NCBI RefSeq assembly: GCF_004022465.1
Contig: NZ_SAVA01000003.1
Span: forward strand, 62,001-126,000
Reading direction: 5' to 3'
Length of the DNA: 64,000 nucleotides
Source of the DNA: Rhodobacter huangdaonensis
GTDB lineage: Bacteria; Pseudomonadota; Alphaproteobacteria; Rhodobacterales; Rhodobacteraceae
Shown here: piece after piece, positions 33,661 to 43,739 of the stretch
Numbering within the stretch: position 1 is the stretch's first letter
Layout of the letters: the number at the start of each line of letters is the position of its first letter
The notes under the pieces: model-generated
The model's input: only the letters and a program-made list of their open reading frames with translations
Databases searched by the model: none
What the model was told of the DNA's origin: nothing
Made by a program: the position numbers and the translations under genes

Positions 33661-36395
33661 TGCCCCAGCCTTTCCAGCAAAGCCGGCACATGCACCTGGT
33701 CGGATTTGTAATTGCCGGTCAGCACATGCATCACCAGGTTCACGCCGAAGCGCCAGGCGATCTCGCGCTGGCGCTCGCCGGCCGAGCCGCGGCCGAGCGG
33801 AAACATCGGCTCGCCCACGTCATCGACCGCCCAGGCCGCGGCCCAGTCGTTGCCACCGATCACCACCGGCGTCACGCCGTCGTTCAGGTTGCGAAAGGGC
33901 ATGCCCTCGGTGGTCTCGGCCTCGGCCGCAGCTTCCACCCAGATCGGCCCGTCATAGCGGCCGGGGAAGGTCTGCAGCAGATAGAAGCTGCGGGTCAGCA
34001 CATGATCGGCCGGGATCGGTTCGAGCGGCGGGATCTCCAGCGGCGCGGCCAGCGCCTGCAGCCGCCGCCCGGCATCGGTCGCGGTGCCGATGCCGGCCAG
34101 ATCGGCGTCGCGGGTGTCAAAGAGGATCATCCCGCCGCCGCGCAGGAAGCGGTTGAGTTTCGCATAGGCCGCGGCCGAGGGGGCGGGTTCGTCCGCCGTC
34201 ACCGGCCAGTAGATCAGGGTGAAGAGCGCCAGATCGTCGGTCTCGAGGTTCAGCTCCATCGGCGCCGAGGGCTCGACCGTGGTGCGCCGGGTCAGCACCT
34301 GCGTCAGCCCGCGCAACCCCGCCATCGACACCCGGTCGATCGCCGCATCCCCGGTCGGCACATAGGCCAGAACCACGTTCGAGGCGGCCTCGACCGCGCG
34401 CGCGATCGGCATCGCGTCCTCGGCGCGCGCCTGCGGCGCCATGCCAAGGGCCGCCGCCAGAACCAGCACCGCCGTGCCCGCGCGCGGGCCGCGCAGCCGG
34501 CCGGCGAGGGCGAGCGAGGCGAGGATGTCAATGAGCAGCGCCAGCAGCGCCGCCGCCAGCAGCGCGCCCTTGAGCGGCATCTGCCGCGGCGCGGCCAGCC
34601 CCTCGAGCGTCACGCCGAGCGGCCAGCTGGCCGGCGCCAGAACCCGCCCGCGGGCGAGCGCATCAAGCGCGACACTGCGCGCATCGGCGGCATAGATGCC
34701 GGGCGGCAGGTCGGGGCCCGGGATCGCCTCGGCCAGCACCTCGCCCGGCACGCCGGCGGCCGCCTCGGCGGTCTCGATCCGGCCAAAACCATCGAGTCGC
34801 TTCACCGGCACCCAGGTGCGGCCGGCAAGGTCGGCGGCGGTGGGGGCGGCAGCGCGGCTCGACACCGCGAGGCGGTCGAGCATCTGCGGGAACAGGCCCG
34901 AGAGCGGCAGGTTCGACCAGTCGGCATTTGCGGTGACGTGGAACAGCACCACCTCGCCCGCGCCAAAGGCCGCGCGGGTGACGAGCGGCGTGCCATCGGC
35001 AAGCGCGGCGATGGTCCGCCCGGCAAGCTCGGGACCGGGCTCGGCCATCACCTGCTCGCGCACCGTCACATCCTCGGGCACGGCGAGGCCCGCGAAGGGC
35101 GAGGCCTCGGGGAAGGGCGCAAGGCGGCGCGGCTCGCCCCAGCTCATCGTGCCCCCGACCGAGCGGCCGCCCTGCCGCAGCCGCACCGGCAGCAGGACAT
35201 CGCCCGCGGTATCGGCCGCCGCCATGCGCGGGCCGGCAAAGCGGATCAGCAGCCCGCCCTTCTCGACCCAATCAGCGAGCGCGTCGGCCTCGGCGACCTC
35301 GCCGACATCGGCCAGAATCACCACGTCGGGATTGGCGACGAGTGCGTCTTCGAGCGTGCCCTCGATCAGATCGGCGGTCGGCGCCAGCGCCTGCTGCAGG
35401 TAATGCAGCGGCGACAGCAGCTCGAGCCCCTCGCGCGGCGCGGCGGCGGAAATCAGCGCCACCTTGCGCCGCTTCACCGCGTCATCGGTCAGGCTGACCG
35501 CACCGGCGGAACGAATGCCGGCGATCTCGAAGCGGGCGACGCGGTTGCGCAGCTCGGGCGGCAGGTCGAAACGGGCGAGGGCCTCGGTCGCGTTTTGCGG
35601 GTGCACCGTCTCACGCGCCAGTTCCCGCTCGATCCCCGCGGGGTCGGGGCCGATCGCGGCGATCTCGTAGTCGCCCGAGACCGGGGTGGCGGACAGAAGC
35701 GGCAGCGTGACCACGCGCCCCTCGACCGTCGCAGGCCCAAGCGCCAGCACCGGCGTGCCCGGCTGCCAGACCCGCAGCGCGCCGCGCGCGGTGAGGGCGG
35801 CGACCAGCCCGGCGCGCCCGGCACGATCAAGCCCGTCCGAGAGCCACAGCGTGTCGAAGCGCCCGGCGGGCAGGATCTTCGCCGGGTCGAGATCGGGCGA
35901 GGGCTCCCAGGGTTTCGGGGCGAGGCCCGGCAGGCCGGCCTCAAGGTCCGCGGCATTGACGAAGGCGGGCGGCGCGGGCGGCGGATCGGCAAGCGAGACG
36001 AGCGCCACCGGGCGCCCGGCCGCCGCGGCCTCGGTCAGGGCGCGCGAAAGGCGGTCAAGCCGGCGCGGCCAGTCGCGGGCCGAGGGCCAGCCGCCATCCT
36101 CGACGATCAGCAACGGCCCCTGCCCCGGCGCGACCGGCACCGGGTGCAGCACCGGGCCGGCAAAGCCGAGGATCGCCGCGGCCAGCGCCGCCATGCGCAG
36201 CGCCAGAAGCCACCAGGGCGTGCGCTCGGCCTGCACCTCCTCGTCGGCAAGGCCCGCCAGCAACGCCACCCCCGGGAAGCGACGGCGCACCGGCGCGGGC
36301 GGCGTCGCGCGCAGCAGGAACCACAGGATCGGCAGCGCCGCGAGGCCCAGCAGCAGCCAGGGCGCAGTGAAGCCGAGAGGGCCGAAGACGGTCAT
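33657..36395 (-). CDS. BatA-like/DUF4159 domain membrane protein
   Basis: This 912-residue protein begins with a BatA-like N-terminal region of two membrane segments (about 8-25 and 58-75, FTAPWLLLGLAALPILWFLL), followed by a periplasmic part with a VWA-like core and a glutamine amidotransferase-like region. Two membrane segments occur near 610-655, and a C-terminal DUF4159 domain (about 690-905) closes it, with LALFTLIYWPVTADEP and GGGMILFDTRD visible. Its start overlaps the DUF58 gene stop by four bases. Such proteins accompany MoxR ATPases in alphaproteobacteria; their role is unproven but may concern envelope protein assembly. Confidence 0.85.
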   Translation of the reverse strand: MTVFGPLGFTAPWLLLGLAALPILWFLLRATPPAPVRRRFPGVALLAGLADEEVQAERTPWWLLALRMAALAAAILGFAGPVLHPVPVAPGQGPLLIVEDGGWPSARDWPRRLDRLSRALTEAAAAGRPVALVSLADPPPAPPAFVNAADLEAGLPGLAPKPWEPSPDLDPAKILPAGRFDTLWLSDGLDRAGRAGLVAALTARGALRVWQPGTPVLALGPATVEGRVVTLPLLSATPVSGDYEIAAIGPDPAGIERELARETVHPQNATEALARFDLPPELRNRVARFEIAGIRSAGAVSLTDDAVKRRKVALISAAAPREGLELLSPLHYLQQALAPTADLIEGTLEDALVANPDVVILADVGEVAEADALADWVEKGGLLIRFAGPRMAAADTAGDVLLPVRLRQGGRSVGGTMSWGEPRRLAPFPEASPFAGLAVPEDVTVREQVMAEPGPELAGRTIAALADGTPLVTRAAFGAGEVVLFHVTANADWSNLPLSGLFPQMLDRLAVSSRAAAPTAADLAGRTWVPVKRLDGFGRIETAEAAAGVPGEVLAEAIPGPDLPPGIYAADARSVALDALARGRVLAPASWPLGVTLEGLAAPRQMPLKGALLAAALLALLIDILASLALAGRLRGPRAGTAVLVLAAALGMAPQARAEDAMPIARAVEAASNVVLAYVPTGDAAIDRVSMAGLRGLTQVLTRRTTVEPSAPMELNLETDDLALFTLIYWPVTADEPAPSAAAYAKLNRFLRGGGMILFDTRDADLAGIGTATDAGRRLQALAAPLEIPPLEPIPADHVLTRSFYLLQTFPGRYDGPIWVEAAAEAETTEGMPFRNLNDGVTPVVIGGNDWAAAWAVDDVGEPMFPLGRGSAGERQREIAWRFGVNLVMHVLTGNYKSDQVHVPALLERLGQ

Positions 36396-37299
36396 CCCCG
36401 CCCCCGTTCCAGCGCCGCGTGCAGCCACAGGAGCGCCGCCTCGGGCGGCGTCGCGGTGCGGTGGGTCGAGAATTGCCAGCCCGCCTCGGCCGCCATCCGG
36501 GCGAGCCGCTCGCGCCGCTCGGCCAGCCGGGCGCGGTAGCGGGCGCGCAGGTCCGCGGCCTCGCGCGTCTCGTGGCGCAGCCTGCCGCCCATCGATTCGA
36601 AGATCGTGCGGCCGTCGAAGGGGAAGTCCTCCTCGGCCGGGTCGAGGATCTGCAGCATCACCCCGGTCACGCCGCGATCGGCAAGCGCGCCAAGCGCCGC
36701 GGCAATCGCCCCGATGTCACCGAAGAAATCGGACAGGAACACCGCCCGCCCCTGCGCGGCGATCCCCGCGACCTCGGGCGTGCCGTAATCGGGGCCGGGG
36801 GCGGCATCGTCGCCCAGCAGCGCAGCGAGGGTCATCAGCTGCGCGCGGCCCGGGCGCGGCGGGGCGAGCGGGCCGCTGAGCCCCACCCGTTCGCCGCCCC
36901 GCACCGCCAGCACGGCGAGCGCCAGAGCGAGCAGCCGGGCGCGCGCGCCCTTCGTCGGGCGTGCGGCCCGCCCCGTGGGGGCCCCGGTGAAGCGCATCGA
37001 AGCCGAGCCGTCGACCCAGAGCGACAGCGACTGCGCCAGCTGCCATTCCCGGTCGCGCACGAATTGCGTGTCGGAGCGCGCCGAGCGGCGCCAGTCGACG
37101 AAGCGCGCGGCATCGCCCGAATGGGCGGGGCGGTATTGCCAGAACTCCTCGCCCGGGCCGGCGCGGCGCCGGCCGTGGCCGCCCATCTGCACGGTGGCGG
37201 CCAGCCGTTCGGCCGCGACCAGAAGTGCGGGCAGCGCGCCCGCCGTCCGCTCCGCCTCGCGGCGCAGTGACAGCGCGGCGATCTCGGGGCCGGGAAGGC

Positions 37300-37303
<4 letters not shown>
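36392..37303 (-). CDS. DUF58 domain protein
   Basis: This 303-residue protein carries the DUF58 signature RFVDWRRSARSDTQFVRDREW (near 87-107) followed by a VWA-like beta strand and metal-site remnant (LSLWVDGSASM, D-x-S-x-S type). It has no signal peptide and no clear membrane segment, so a cytoplasmic place is likely. DUF58 proteins are near-constant neighbours of MoxR ATPases and are thought to act as their adaptors. The gene overlaps the stop of moxR by four bases and the start of the DUF4159 gene by four. Confidence 0.87.
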
Positions 37304-38307
<1,004 letters not shown>

Positions 38308-38377
38308 GACAGTGGCTCCCCTGGGCGTTATGGTCATCTGAACAGATATCCGCCCCCGACCCAATCGCAAAGAGCCG

Positions 38378-38983
38378 ATGACCGAGACCGACGACTCACA
38401 AAAGACCGTGAAAGCCCCGAGTGCCGAGGGCATCGCCGCCGCGGCGACACAGGCGCACCGCAAGGGGCCGCCGCCCGTGCACCTGTGGAACCCGCCCTTT
38501 TGCGGCGATATCGACATGGAGATCCGCCGCGACGGCACCTGGTTCTATCTGGGCACTCCAATCGGACGGGCGCCGCTGGTGAGGCTTTTCGCTTCGATCC
38601 TGAAACTTGAGGACGGGAAATACTTTCTCGTCACCCCGGTCGAGAAAGTGGGCATCCGCGTTGTCGACGCGCCTTTCGTCGCGGTCGATTGCGAGGTCTC
38701 GGGCAGCGGCGCCGATCAGGCGCTGACCTTCACCACGAATGTCGGCGACGTGGTCACCGCCGGGCCAGAGCACAGGATCCGCGTCACCCGCGCGGCCGAT
38801 GGCGAACCCAGCCCCTATGTCCACATCCGCCGCGGGCTCGAGGCGCTGATCGACCGCAAGACCTTCTATCGGCTGGTGGAGATCGCCACCCCCGCGCCGC
38901 ATGAGGGGCGCGACTGGCTCGGCCTGTGGTCGGAGGGCGTCTTCTTCCCGATCATCCCGATGGCGGAGCTGAGCGGGATCTGA
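38378..38983 (+). CDS. DUF1285 domain protein
   Basis: This 201-residue protein matches DUF1285, with PPVHLWNPPFCGDIDMEI and RDGTWFYLGTPIGRAPLVRLFA as recognisable family segments. No membrane segment or signal peptide is seen. Structures in the family show two PH-like subdomains, but no function is established. It is divergent from the MoxR gene, a context that recurs in alphaproteobacteria and may indicate shared regulation. A copy of the dispersed repeat begins 28 bases after the stop. Confidence 0.88.
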   Translation: MTETDDSQKTVKAPSAEGIAAAATQAHRKGPPPVHLWNPPFCGDIDMEIRRDGTWFYLGTPIGRAPLVRLFASILKLEDGKYFLVTPVEKVGIRVVDAPFVAVDCEVSGSGADQALTFTTNVGDVVTAGPEHRIRVTRAADGEPSPYVHIRRGLEALIDRKTFYRLVEIATPAPHEGRDWLGLWSEGVFFPIIPMAELSGI

Positions 38984-39010
38984 GCCCCCGGCCGGGCTGG
39001 GCGGGACGGC

Positions 39011-39065
39011 GCGGCGGGGGCTGCCTGCTCCCGCACCCCCGGGAGTATTTTTGCCAAGAAAAAGA
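39011..39065 (+). repeat. Dispersed intergenic repeat, copy 6
   Basis: GGCGGGGGCTGCCTGC, GCACCCCCGGGAGTATTTTT and GCCAAGAAAAAG form one composite unit in the rightward direction, after DUF1285 and 6 bases before the end of the convergent efflux gene. Confidence 0.8.
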
Positions 39066-39070
39066 CGGCG

Positions 39071-40000
39071 TCAGGCGCAGCCGCCGGCCGCGGCCTGATC
39101 GGCGCAGCCGGCGGCGCGGGTCTCGGGCTCGAGCGTGGCGTGGCGGATGTCGAACTCGGCCGCGAGCATCGCCTTGGCCCGGGCGATGGTTGCGGCGTAA
39201 TCCGCGCCCTCGGCCAGCACCAGATGCGCCTCGAGCGCGTCGCGCTTTTCGTCAAGCGCCCAGATGTGCAGATGGTGCACGCCCTCGACCCCCTCGATCG
39301 CGGCAAGGCGGGAGGCGACGTCGCCGCAATCGCATTCGGGCGGCGCGCCGAGCATCAGGATGCGCAGCACCGGCCGGATCTCGCCCGCGACATGCCACAG
39401 GATGATCGCCGAGATCGCGATGGTCAGCACCGGATCGACGAGGCGGAAATCCCACAGCAGGATCATCACGCCGCCGACGATCACCGCGACCGAGGCGCCG
39501 GCATCGGCCAGATTGTGCAGGAAGGCGGCGCGGATGTTCACGCTGTCCTTCGCCAGGCTGAAGGTCAGCGCCGCGGTGCCGAGGTCGATGGCAAGGGCGA
39601 GGAGCGCCAGCCAGACCACCGGCCAGCCCGCGACCGCGGGCGGGTTCGCCAGACGGCCCGCGGCCTCGGCCAGAAGCCACAGCGCGACGAGGATCAGCGC
39701 AACATAGTTCACCAGCGCCGCCACCACCTCGGCCCGGTCCCAGCCGAAGCTCATCGCGGGGCTCGGACCGCGGCGGGCGAGACGGCGCGCGCCGAAGGCA
39801 AGGACCAGCGCCGCCGCATCCGAGAAGTTGTGCACGCCATCGGCGATCAGCGCGACGGAATCGGCCATCCAGCCGCCGATCACCTGCGCGACGGTCAGCA
39901 GGACGTTGATCGCCACCGCCCAGACCACCAGCCGGTCGCCGGTCTCGGCGCTCAGCTGGGGATGGTGATGGCCGTGGTCGTGGGCGTGGTCGTGCGGCAT
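39071..40000 (-). CDS. Cation diffusion facilitator (zinc/cation efflux)
   Basis: This 309-residue inner-membrane protein is a cation diffusion facilitator that exports divalent metals, probably zinc, using the proton gradient. It starts with a histidine-rich segment (MPHDHAHDHGHHH), has about six membrane segments between 28 and 210 with the metal-site pattern ADGVHNFSD (TM2) and HNLADAGAS (TM5), and ends in a cytoplasmic domain (about 215-300) with EGVEGVHHLHIWALD. The C-terminal CDQAAAGGCA may add metal ligands. Metal identity is inferred only. Confidence 0.9.
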   Translation of the reverse strand: MPHDHAHDHGHHHPQLSAETGDRLVVWAVAINVLLTVAQVIGGWMADSVALIADGVHNFSDAAALVLAFGARRLARRGPSPAMSFGWDRAEVVAALVNYVALILVALWLLAEAAGRLANPPAVAGWPVVWLALLALAIDLGTAALTFSLAKDSVNIRAAFLHNLADAGASVAVIVGGVMILLWDFRLVDPVLTIAISAIILWHVAGEIRPVLRILMLGAPPECDCGDVASRLAAIEGVEGVHHLHIWALDEKRDALEAHLVLAEGADYAATIARAKAMLAAEFDIRHATLEPETRAAGCADQAAAGGCA

Positions 40001-40070
40001 GGGAGGGTCCGGTGCTGGCGCCGCCCGGGGGCGGACGGCCGCCTCATCCTTGCGCCACCTGCGGCCGGGG

Positions 40071-42920
40071 TCAATGCGCCTCGGCCCAGCTCGCCCCCTG
40101 CCCCGCCTCGACGACGAGCGGCACCGAGAGTTTCACCACCGGCTCGGCCGCACCCTCCATGATGTCGCGCGCGGCGCCCGTCAGTCGCGCGACATCGGCC
40201 TCGGCCACCTCGAAGATCAGCTCGTCATGCACCTGCAAGAGCATCCTGGCGTCGAGCCCGGCGATTGCCGCGGGCATCCGGATCATCGCGCGGCGGATGA
40301 TGTCGGCCGCCGCGCCCTGGATCGGCGCGTTGATCGCGGCGCGTTTGGCAAAGCCCGCCCGCGGCCCCTTGTCGTTGATCTCGGGGGTGTGGATCTTGCG
40401 CCCGAACAGGGTGCGCACGAAGCCGTTCTCCTTGGCGAAGGCGATGGTGCTGTCCATATAGGTGCGGATGCCCGGGAAACGCTCGAAATAGCGGTCGATG
40501 AAGGCCTGCGCCTCGGCGCGCGGGATGCGCAGGTTGCGGGCAAGACCGAAGGCCGAGATGCCGTAGATCACCCCGAAGTTGATCGCCTTCGCCTGCCGGC
40601 GCACCATCGGGTCCATGCCCTCGATCGGCACGCCGAACATTTCGGAGGCGGTCATCGCGTGGATGTCGAGCCCGTGGAAGAAGGCGTCGCGCAGGGCCTG
40701 GATATCGGCCACATGGGCGAGGATGCGCAGCTCGATCTGGCTGTAGTCGAGCGAGACGATCCGCCGGCCCGCGGGGGCGACGAAGGCCTCGCGGATGCGC
40801 CGCCCCTCGTCCGAGCGGACCGGGATATTCTGCAGGTTCGGATCGGTCGAGGCGAGCCGGCCGGTGTTCGCACCGGCGATGCTGTAGGAGGTGTGCACGC
40901 GCCCGGTGTCGGGGTTCACATGGCCCTGCAGCGCGTCGGTATAGGTCGATTTCAGCTTCGAGATCTGGCGCCAGTCGAGCACCTTCGAGGCGAGCCGCGC
41001 GGCCTTCGGGTTGGTGTCCTCGAGCGTGGTGATGTCCTCGAGCACATCGGCGCCGGTCGACCAGGCGCCGGCCTTGCCGCGCGCGCCGCCCTCGACCCCC
41101 ATCTGCTCGAACAGGATCTCGCCGAGCTGCTTCGGCGAGCCGACGTTGAAGGGCTGCCCCGCCACCTCCTGGATCTCGGCCTCGAGCCCGGCCATGCGCT
41201 GTGCGAAGACGTTCGACATCCGGGCAAGAACCGAGGTGTCGACCTTCACCCCCGCCATCTCCATCTCGGCCAGCACCGGCACCAGCGGGCGCTCGAGCGT
41301 CTCGTAGACGGTGGTCACCTCGGCGCGGTGCAGCATCGGCGCGAAGCGGCGCCAGAGCCGGAAGGTGATGTCGGCATCCTCGGCCGAATAGGGCACGGCC
41401 TTGTCGATCGCCACCTTGTCGAAGGTGATCTGCGCCTTGCCCGAACCGAGGAGCTCCTTGATCGGGATCGGGGTGTGACCGAGGTATTCCGTGCTCAGCG
41501 CGTCCATGCCGTGGCCGTGCAGGCCGGCGAACATCGCATAGCTCATCAGCATGGTGTCGGCGATCGGCGCGACGCGGATCCCCTGCCGGGCGAAGATCTT
41601 CCAGTCGTATTTCATGTTCTGGCCGATCTTCAGGATGGCCGGATCCTCGAGCACGGGCTTCAGCAGCGCCAGCGCCTCGGCCGGGTCCATCTGCCCTGCG
41701 GCGCGCTCGACCCCGCCGAAGAGGTCGTCGCCGCCGCTGCTGTGGCCGAGCGGCACATAGGCCGCCCGCCCGGGCGCGGTGGCGAGCGAGACGCCGACCA
41801 GATCGGCCTGCATCTCGTCAAGCGAGGTGGTCTCGGTATCGACGGCAAGAACCCCGGTCGCGCGCGCCTCGGCAAGCCATGCGGCCAGCGTTTCGCCGTC
41901 GCGGATGCAGACATAGGCGGCGGTATCGAAAGGCGCCTCGGGGACAGCGGCGGGCGCGGTGGCGCGCGCGCCGGCGCCGGCACGCTCGGGGGCGGTCTCG
42001 GACACCGCGGCCGGGGCCGCAACCGGCACCTCGAGGCCGAATTTCTCGGCCACCCGCTTCGTCAGGGTGCGGAATTCCATCTTGTTCAGGAACGCCATCA
42101 GCGCCGCGGGCTCGGGGTCCTTCACTTCAAGATCATCGAGGGTGAAATCGAGCGGCGCGGCATCGTCGAGGGTGACGAGGCGCTTCGACAGCCGGATCTG
42201 ATCGGCAAAGTCGATCAGGGTCTGGCGGCGCTTCGGCTGTTTCACCTCTTCGGCACGGGCAAGCAGCGTCTCGACATCGCCGTATTCCTGGATCAGCTGT
42301 GCCGCGGTCTTGATACCGATGCCGGGTGCGCCCGGCACGTTGTCGACCGAATCGCCGGCGAGCGCCTGCACGTCGACCACCTTCTCGGGCGGCACGCCGA
42401 ATTTCGCCTCGACCTCCTCGGGGCCGATCGTCAGGTTCTTCATCGCGTCGAGCATCTCGACGCCGCCGCCGACGAGCTGCATCAGATCCTTGTCGGAGGA
42501 GATGATGGTGACCCGCCCGCCCGCCTCGCGCGCCTCGCGGGCAAGCGTGGCGATGATGTCATCGGCCTCGAACCCTTCCATCTCCTTGCAGGCGATGTTG
42601 AAGGCGCGTGTCGCCTCGCGGGTCAGCGGGAACTGCGGGCGCAGATCCTCGGGCGGCGGCGGCCGGTTCGCCTTGTATTCAGGGAAGATTTCCGAGCGGA
42701 AGGTCTTCGAGGAATAATCGAAGATCACCGCCGCATGGGTCGGCGCGTCGCCGTTCTTGGCGTCCTCGATATAGCGGAAGACCATGTTGCAAAAGCCTGC
42801 CACAGCTCCCACCGGCAGCCCGTCCGACTTGCGGGTCAGCGGCGGCAGCGCGTGATAGGCGCGGAAGATGAAGGCAGAGCCGTCGATCAGATGCAGGTGG
42901 CAGCCTTTGCCGAAAGCCAT
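40071..42920 (-). CDS. polA: DNA polymerase I
   Basis: This 949-residue enzyme fills gaps and removes primers. It has a 5'-3' exonuclease domain (about 1-300, LHLIDGSAFIFRAYHALPPL), a 3'-5' proofreading domain with the intact DxE motif VLAVDTETTSL (about 380-390), and a polymerase domain with motif A DYSQIELRILAH and motif C QVHDELIFEV. The length is in the usual range. The ATG at 42920 starts exactly at the family N-terminus; the further 40 codons upstream have no homology. It is followed leftward by a 70-base gap to the efflux gene. Confidence 0.96.
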   Translation of the reverse strand: MAFGKGCHLHLIDGSAFIFRAYHALPPLTRKSDGLPVGAVAGFCNMVFRYIEDAKNGDAPTHAAVIFDYSSKTFRSEIFPEYKANRPPPPEDLRPQFPLTREATRAFNIACKEMEGFEADDIIATLAREAREAGGRVTIISSDKDLMQLVGGGVEMLDAMKNLTIGPEEVEAKFGVPPEKVVDVQALAGDSVDNVPGAPGIGIKTAAQLIQEYGDVETLLARAEEVKQPKRRQTLIDFADQIRLSKRLVTLDDAAPLDFTLDDLEVKDPEPAALMAFLNKMEFRTLTKRVAEKFGLEVPVAAPAAVSETAPERAGAGARATAPAAVPEAPFDTAAYVCIRDGETLAAWLAEARATGVLAVDTETTSLDEMQADLVGVSLATAPGRAAYVPLGHSSGGDDLFGGVERAAGQMDPAEALALLKPVLEDPAILKIGQNMKYDWKIFARQGIRVAPIADTMLMSYAMFAGLHGHGMDALSTEYLGHTPIPIKELLGSGKAQITFDKVAIDKAVPYSAEDADITFRLWRRFAPMLHRAEVTTVYETLERPLVPVLAEMEMAGVKVDTSVLARMSNVFAQRMAGLEAEIQEVAGQPFNVGSPKQLGEILFEQMGVEGGARGKAGAWSTGADVLEDITTLEDTNPKAARLASKVLDWRQISKLKSTYTDALQGHVNPDTGRVHTSYSIAGANTGRLASTDPNLQNIPVRSDEGRRIREAFVAPAGRRIVSLDYSQIELRILAHVADIQALRDAFFHGLDIHAMTASEMFGVPIEGMDPMVRRQAKAINFGVIYGISAFGLARNLRIPRAEAQAFIDRYFERFPGIRTYMDSTIAFAKENGFVRTLFGRKIHTPEINDKGPRAGFAKRAAINAPIQGAAADIIRRAMIRMPAAIAGLDARMLLQVHDELIFEVAEADVARLTGAARDIMEGAAEPVVKLSVPLVVEAGQGASWAEAH

Positions 42921-42997
42921 GGGGTCCCTCCGTTCAGGCCCCCGTTGTGCCACAGCCGCGCCCGCCCCGAAACCCGAAACGCGGCCACGAATGCGAA

Positions 42998-43019
42998 CGG
43001 GCGGCCCAAGGGCCGCCCG
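42998..43019 (-). terminator. Terminator of the zinc-ribbon gene
   Basis: CGGGCGGCCC-AA-GGGCCGCCCG is a strong stem 37 bases after the zf-CHCC stop, before polA. The leftward transcript then reads TTCGCATTCGT, so the T tract is weak. Confidence 0.55.
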
Positions 43020-43056
43020 CATGCGCGCAAGGATGCGCACAAAAATGCATCAGGTC

Positions 43057-43251
43057 TCAGTGACCGGATTGCGCGTGATCACGGTCGATCACGTATTTCT
43101 TGTCGCAATAGGGGCATTCGACCCAGCCCGTGTCGTGCGGGATCGTCAGCCAGACGCGCGGATGGCCAAGCGCACCCTCGCCGCCGTCACAGGCGACCTT
43201 CCAGCTGGTCACGACTTGCGTCTCGGGGGCGTCGGGGGCGGTTGCGGTCAT
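43057..43251 (-). CDS. Zinc-ribbon (zf-CHCC) domain protein
   Basis: This 64-residue protein has a single zinc-binding domain with C20, H29 and the CPYC pair near residues 46-49 (VECPYCDKKYV). It resembles the NDUFS6-like zf-CHCC proteins found in Rhodobacterales, some of which are accessory subunits of respiratory complex I. That link is inference from the family only. The gene has its own ATG and a possible terminator before polA. Confidence 0.82.
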   Translation of the reverse strand: MTATAPDAPETQVVTSWKVACDGGEGALGHPRVWLTIPHDTGWVECPYCDKKYVIDRDHAQSGH

Positions 43252-43348
43252 CTGCGGCTCCGTGAAATGCGGCGCGGTGGCGCCTTTGGCGGCATATTAG
43301 CGATTGCCGGGAACGGGGCAAGGGGCCCCGAACCCGCCGCCCTGCCCC

Positions 43349-43729
43349 TCAGTCGAGGTCGAGCATCCGGCCAAGCGAGCGGCCGCCAAGGATGTGCAGG
43401 TGGAAATGCGGCACTTCCTGCACCCCGTTCTCGCCGGAATTGGTGATCGCGCGGAAGCCCTTGCCGCCGTCCTTCGCCTCGATCCCGAGCATCGCGCAGA
43501 CCTTGGCACAGGCGCGGGTGAAGTCGATGATCTCGGCATCCGAGGCTTCGGCGCAGAAATGGTCGTAGGTGACATAGGGCCCTTTCGGGATCGCCAGCAC
43601 ATGCACCGGCGCCTTCGGCGCGATGTCGCGGAAGACAAGCGTGTGCTCGGTCTCCAGCACGGTGTTGTTCGGAATCTCGCCGCGCAGGATGCGGGCGAAG
43701 ATGTTGTTCGTATCGTAGACGTAAGCCAC
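43349..43729 (-). CDS. hinT: HIT family nucleotide-binding protein HinT
   Basis: This 126-residue cytoplasmic protein is a purine nucleoside phosphoramidase of the histidine-triad family. The triad HFHLHILGG holds H108, H110 and H112, with IPNNTVLETEHTLVFRDI as the N-terminal signature. The start is GTG at 43729 with an AGGAGAGACCC site; a longer upstream reading lacks family similarity. It lies 10 bases downstream of the GT14 gene on the same strand, so the two share a transcript. Confidence 0.9.
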   Translation of the reverse strand: MAYVYDTNNIFARILRGEIPNNTVLETEHTLVFRDIAPKAPVHVLAIPKGPYVTYDHFCAEASDAEIIDFTRACAKVCAMLGIEAKDGGKGFRAITNSGENGVQEVPHFHLHILGGRSLGRMLDLD

Positions 43730-43739
43730 GGGTCTCTCC

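Noticed and set aside
39999..43265. Very long rightward open frame opposite polA (over 1000 codons), and similar ones opposite the DUF4159 and amidotransferase-like genes
   Set aside because: They are mirror products of high-GC codon use; the translations are rich in Arg, His and Gly with no domain, and the opposite strand encodes well-known proteins.
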